DNA of 5,377 nt, taken from contig JAIWOJ010000189.1 in NCBI GenBank assembly GCA_020216965.1, positions 1 through 5,377 of the forward strand. Direction: 5' to 3'. Below, in pieces: positions 4,381 to 5,377 of the stretch (position 1 is the stretch's first letter; the number at the start of each line of letters is the position of its first letter). This DNA comes from Prosthecobacter sp. (GTDB lineage Bacteria; Verrucomicrobiota; Verrucomicrobiia; Verrucomicrobiales; Verrucomicrobiaceae). Under the pieces are notes generated by a model that ran no database searches, was not told the origin of the DNA, and saw only the letters and a list, made by a program, of their open reading frames with translations. The position numbers and the translations under genes are program-made.

Positions 4381-5377
4381 ATGCCGTCTGCTCTGCCGCC
4401 TTCCATTGTCCTGGCCGGACTCGAATCGGTCGGGAAGTCTGCGCTTTTTCGCGGTCTGACGAGGCAGGTGACGGGCGATGAGGCGAACTTTCGTGGTTCC
4501 ACGGTGGTGTGCCGAAAGTGCAGGGTGGCGGACTGCGGCTGTGAGGTAGTGGACACGCCCGGCATCCGGCTGGCAGGCGATGCGCAGACCACCCGGACGG
4601 CGCTGGCAGCCGTGCAGAAGGCGGATGCAGTGCTGCTGGTGGCCCGCGGCACCCATGCAGTGAGCGAGGTGGAAACGCTGCTGCGGGAGCTGGACCTCCA
4701 GCAAAAGCGCTCAGCGCTGGCGATCACCTTCCAGGACAAGGCACCGAAGCAGATCGAAAGCCTGGCACAAATATACCGCGAGCGTCTGGGCATTCCCGTG
4801 GTCGTCGTGAATGCGCGTGAGCTGGATGAGGAGGGGCGCGGCCGAGTGCTTTCCGCTATCCAAAGTGCGGCACAGGTGAGGGGGGGCCAGCCCGCAGGGC
4901 TGCTAGGACTGAGCAAGATGCCGGACGCGTCGATCGTGCAGCCAGAGATGACGCTTCTGGAGCACAAGACGCTCGGCCCCTGGCTGGCGCTGGCCTGCAT
5001 GGGGGTGATGTTCGCCCTGCCAGTGTATGCGGCTTATGTCTTTGCGAGCTGGGCACAGTCGCTCCTGGATGCGGTGGCAATGATGCCGCTCAGGGCAGCG
5101 GCAGAGCCCTGGCCGCAGCTCGCGCAGGTCATGCTGACGGGCAGCTATGGGGCCATCACACTGGGCGGGTATTCTTTTGTGTGGGCTTTTCCCGTGGTCG
5201 TGCTCATCAGCCTCAGCGTCGCCCTGGCGGAGGAGACGGGATTGAAAGACCGCATCACCGCTGCGCTCGATCCCTGGCTGCGCCACATCGGGCTCAGCGG
5301 GCGGGATTTGATCCCGGTGCTGACCGGTTTCGGCTGCAACGTGGTGGCGGTGTTTCAGACGCGCTCGTGCTCCAAAT
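4381..5377 (+). CDS. feoB: FeoB-family ferrous iron transporter with compact, cysteine-bearing GTPase domain (3' end outside window)
   Basis: The frame is open from ATG 4381 to the window end (332 residues), and no other Met occurs before residue 180. An N-terminal GTPase domain has G1 GLESVGKS (13-20), G2 NFRGST (36-41, the FeoB N-x-x-G-x-T pattern), G3 DTPG (58-61), a G4 that reads TFQD (116-119) instead of NxxD, and a G5-like NAR (144-146). Membrane segments follow at about 199-222 and 258-283. Then comes the first Gate motif: EETG (284-287), IGLSGRDLIP (303-312) and GFGCNV (316-321, with the conserved Cys319), which identify FeoB rather than another GTPase. FeoB imports Fe2+ across the inner membrane and is normally 700-800 residues long, so more than half lies outside. 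Oddities are four cysteines (44, 47, 52, 54) between G2 and G3, only about 55 residues between G5 and TM1 where a GDI domain usually sits, and Val322 where Pro is usual. No feoA lies upstream. Two operator-like dyads precede it; no Shine-Dalgarno sequence is visible. Family is firm; iron as substrate is inferred. Confidence 0.87.
   Translation, partial: MPSALPPSIVLAGLESVGKSALFRGLTRQVTGDEANFRGSTVVCRKCRVADCGCEVVDTPGIRLAGDAQTTRTALAAVQKADAVLLVARGTHAVSEVETLLRELDLQQKRSALAITFQDKAPKQIESLAQIYRERLGIPVVVVNARELDEEGRGRVLSAIQSAAQVRGGQPAGLLGLSKMPDASIVQPEMTLLEHKTLGPWLALACMGVMFALPVYAAYVFASWAQSLLDAVAMMPLRAAAEPWPQLAQVMLTGSYGAITLGGYSFVWAFPVVVLISLSVALAEETGLKDRITAALDPWLRHIGLSGRDLIPVLTGFGCNVVAVFQTRSCSK

Noticed and set aside
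4374..5000. 208-residue minus-strand open frame, and a second at 4219-4704
   Set aside because: Antisense to the FeoB GTPase domain; compositions are Ser/Arg-rich shadows without recognisable domains.

Overview
The window looks like a chromosomal segment of a Gram-negative bacterium of the Planctomycetes-Verrucomicrobia-Chlamydiae group, most likely Verrucomicrobia (Prosthecobacter/Verrucomicrobium-like). This is inferred from gene content: a secreted DUF1080 (3-keto-disaccharide hydrolase) protein, a Tat-exported xylose-isomerase-like TIM-barrel protein, an MFS carrier of the type seen next to them, moderately high GC, and the lack of a clear Shine-Dalgarno sequence before any of the five genes. 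No rRNA, tRNA, CRISPR array or insertion sequence was seen.

Left and centre (1-4114) carry four genes, all on the minus strand and probably one transcription unit read right to left: a secreted protein of a conserved but uncharacterised family (4114-3164), a Tat-exported sugar isomerase/epimerase-like protein (3018-2104), a 12-TM MFS transporter with a long charged helical insertion between TM7 and TM8 (2063-582), and the N-terminal part of a secreted DUF1080 protein that leaves the window (511-1). Gaps are 145, 40 and 70 bp. The set suggests extracytoplasmic sugar or glycoside processing coupled to uptake. The DUF1080 plus TIM-barrel pairing recalls the oxidation/elimination/hydration route of glycoside cleavage through 3-keto sugars, but the oxidoreductase that route needs is not in view.

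The 266-bp divergent intergenic region (4115-4380) holds two signals. One is a nested inverted repeat (4174-4250) that could fold as a structured RNA. The other is a 9-1-9 dyad (4321-4339) with a weaker second copy (4357-4375), placed as Fur-type operators just before the next gene.

Right (4381-5377, plus strand) is the 5' part of a divergent FeoB-family ferrous-iron transporter, cut by the window end. It has a short N-terminal GTPase domain with an unusual four-cysteine cluster (CxxC-x4-CxC) between the G2 and G3 motifs, a TxxD G4 motif, a strongly shortened linker where the GDI domain normally lies, and then a typical FeoB Gate region. No feoA precedes it. This gene, with its operator region, is the most unusual part of the window.
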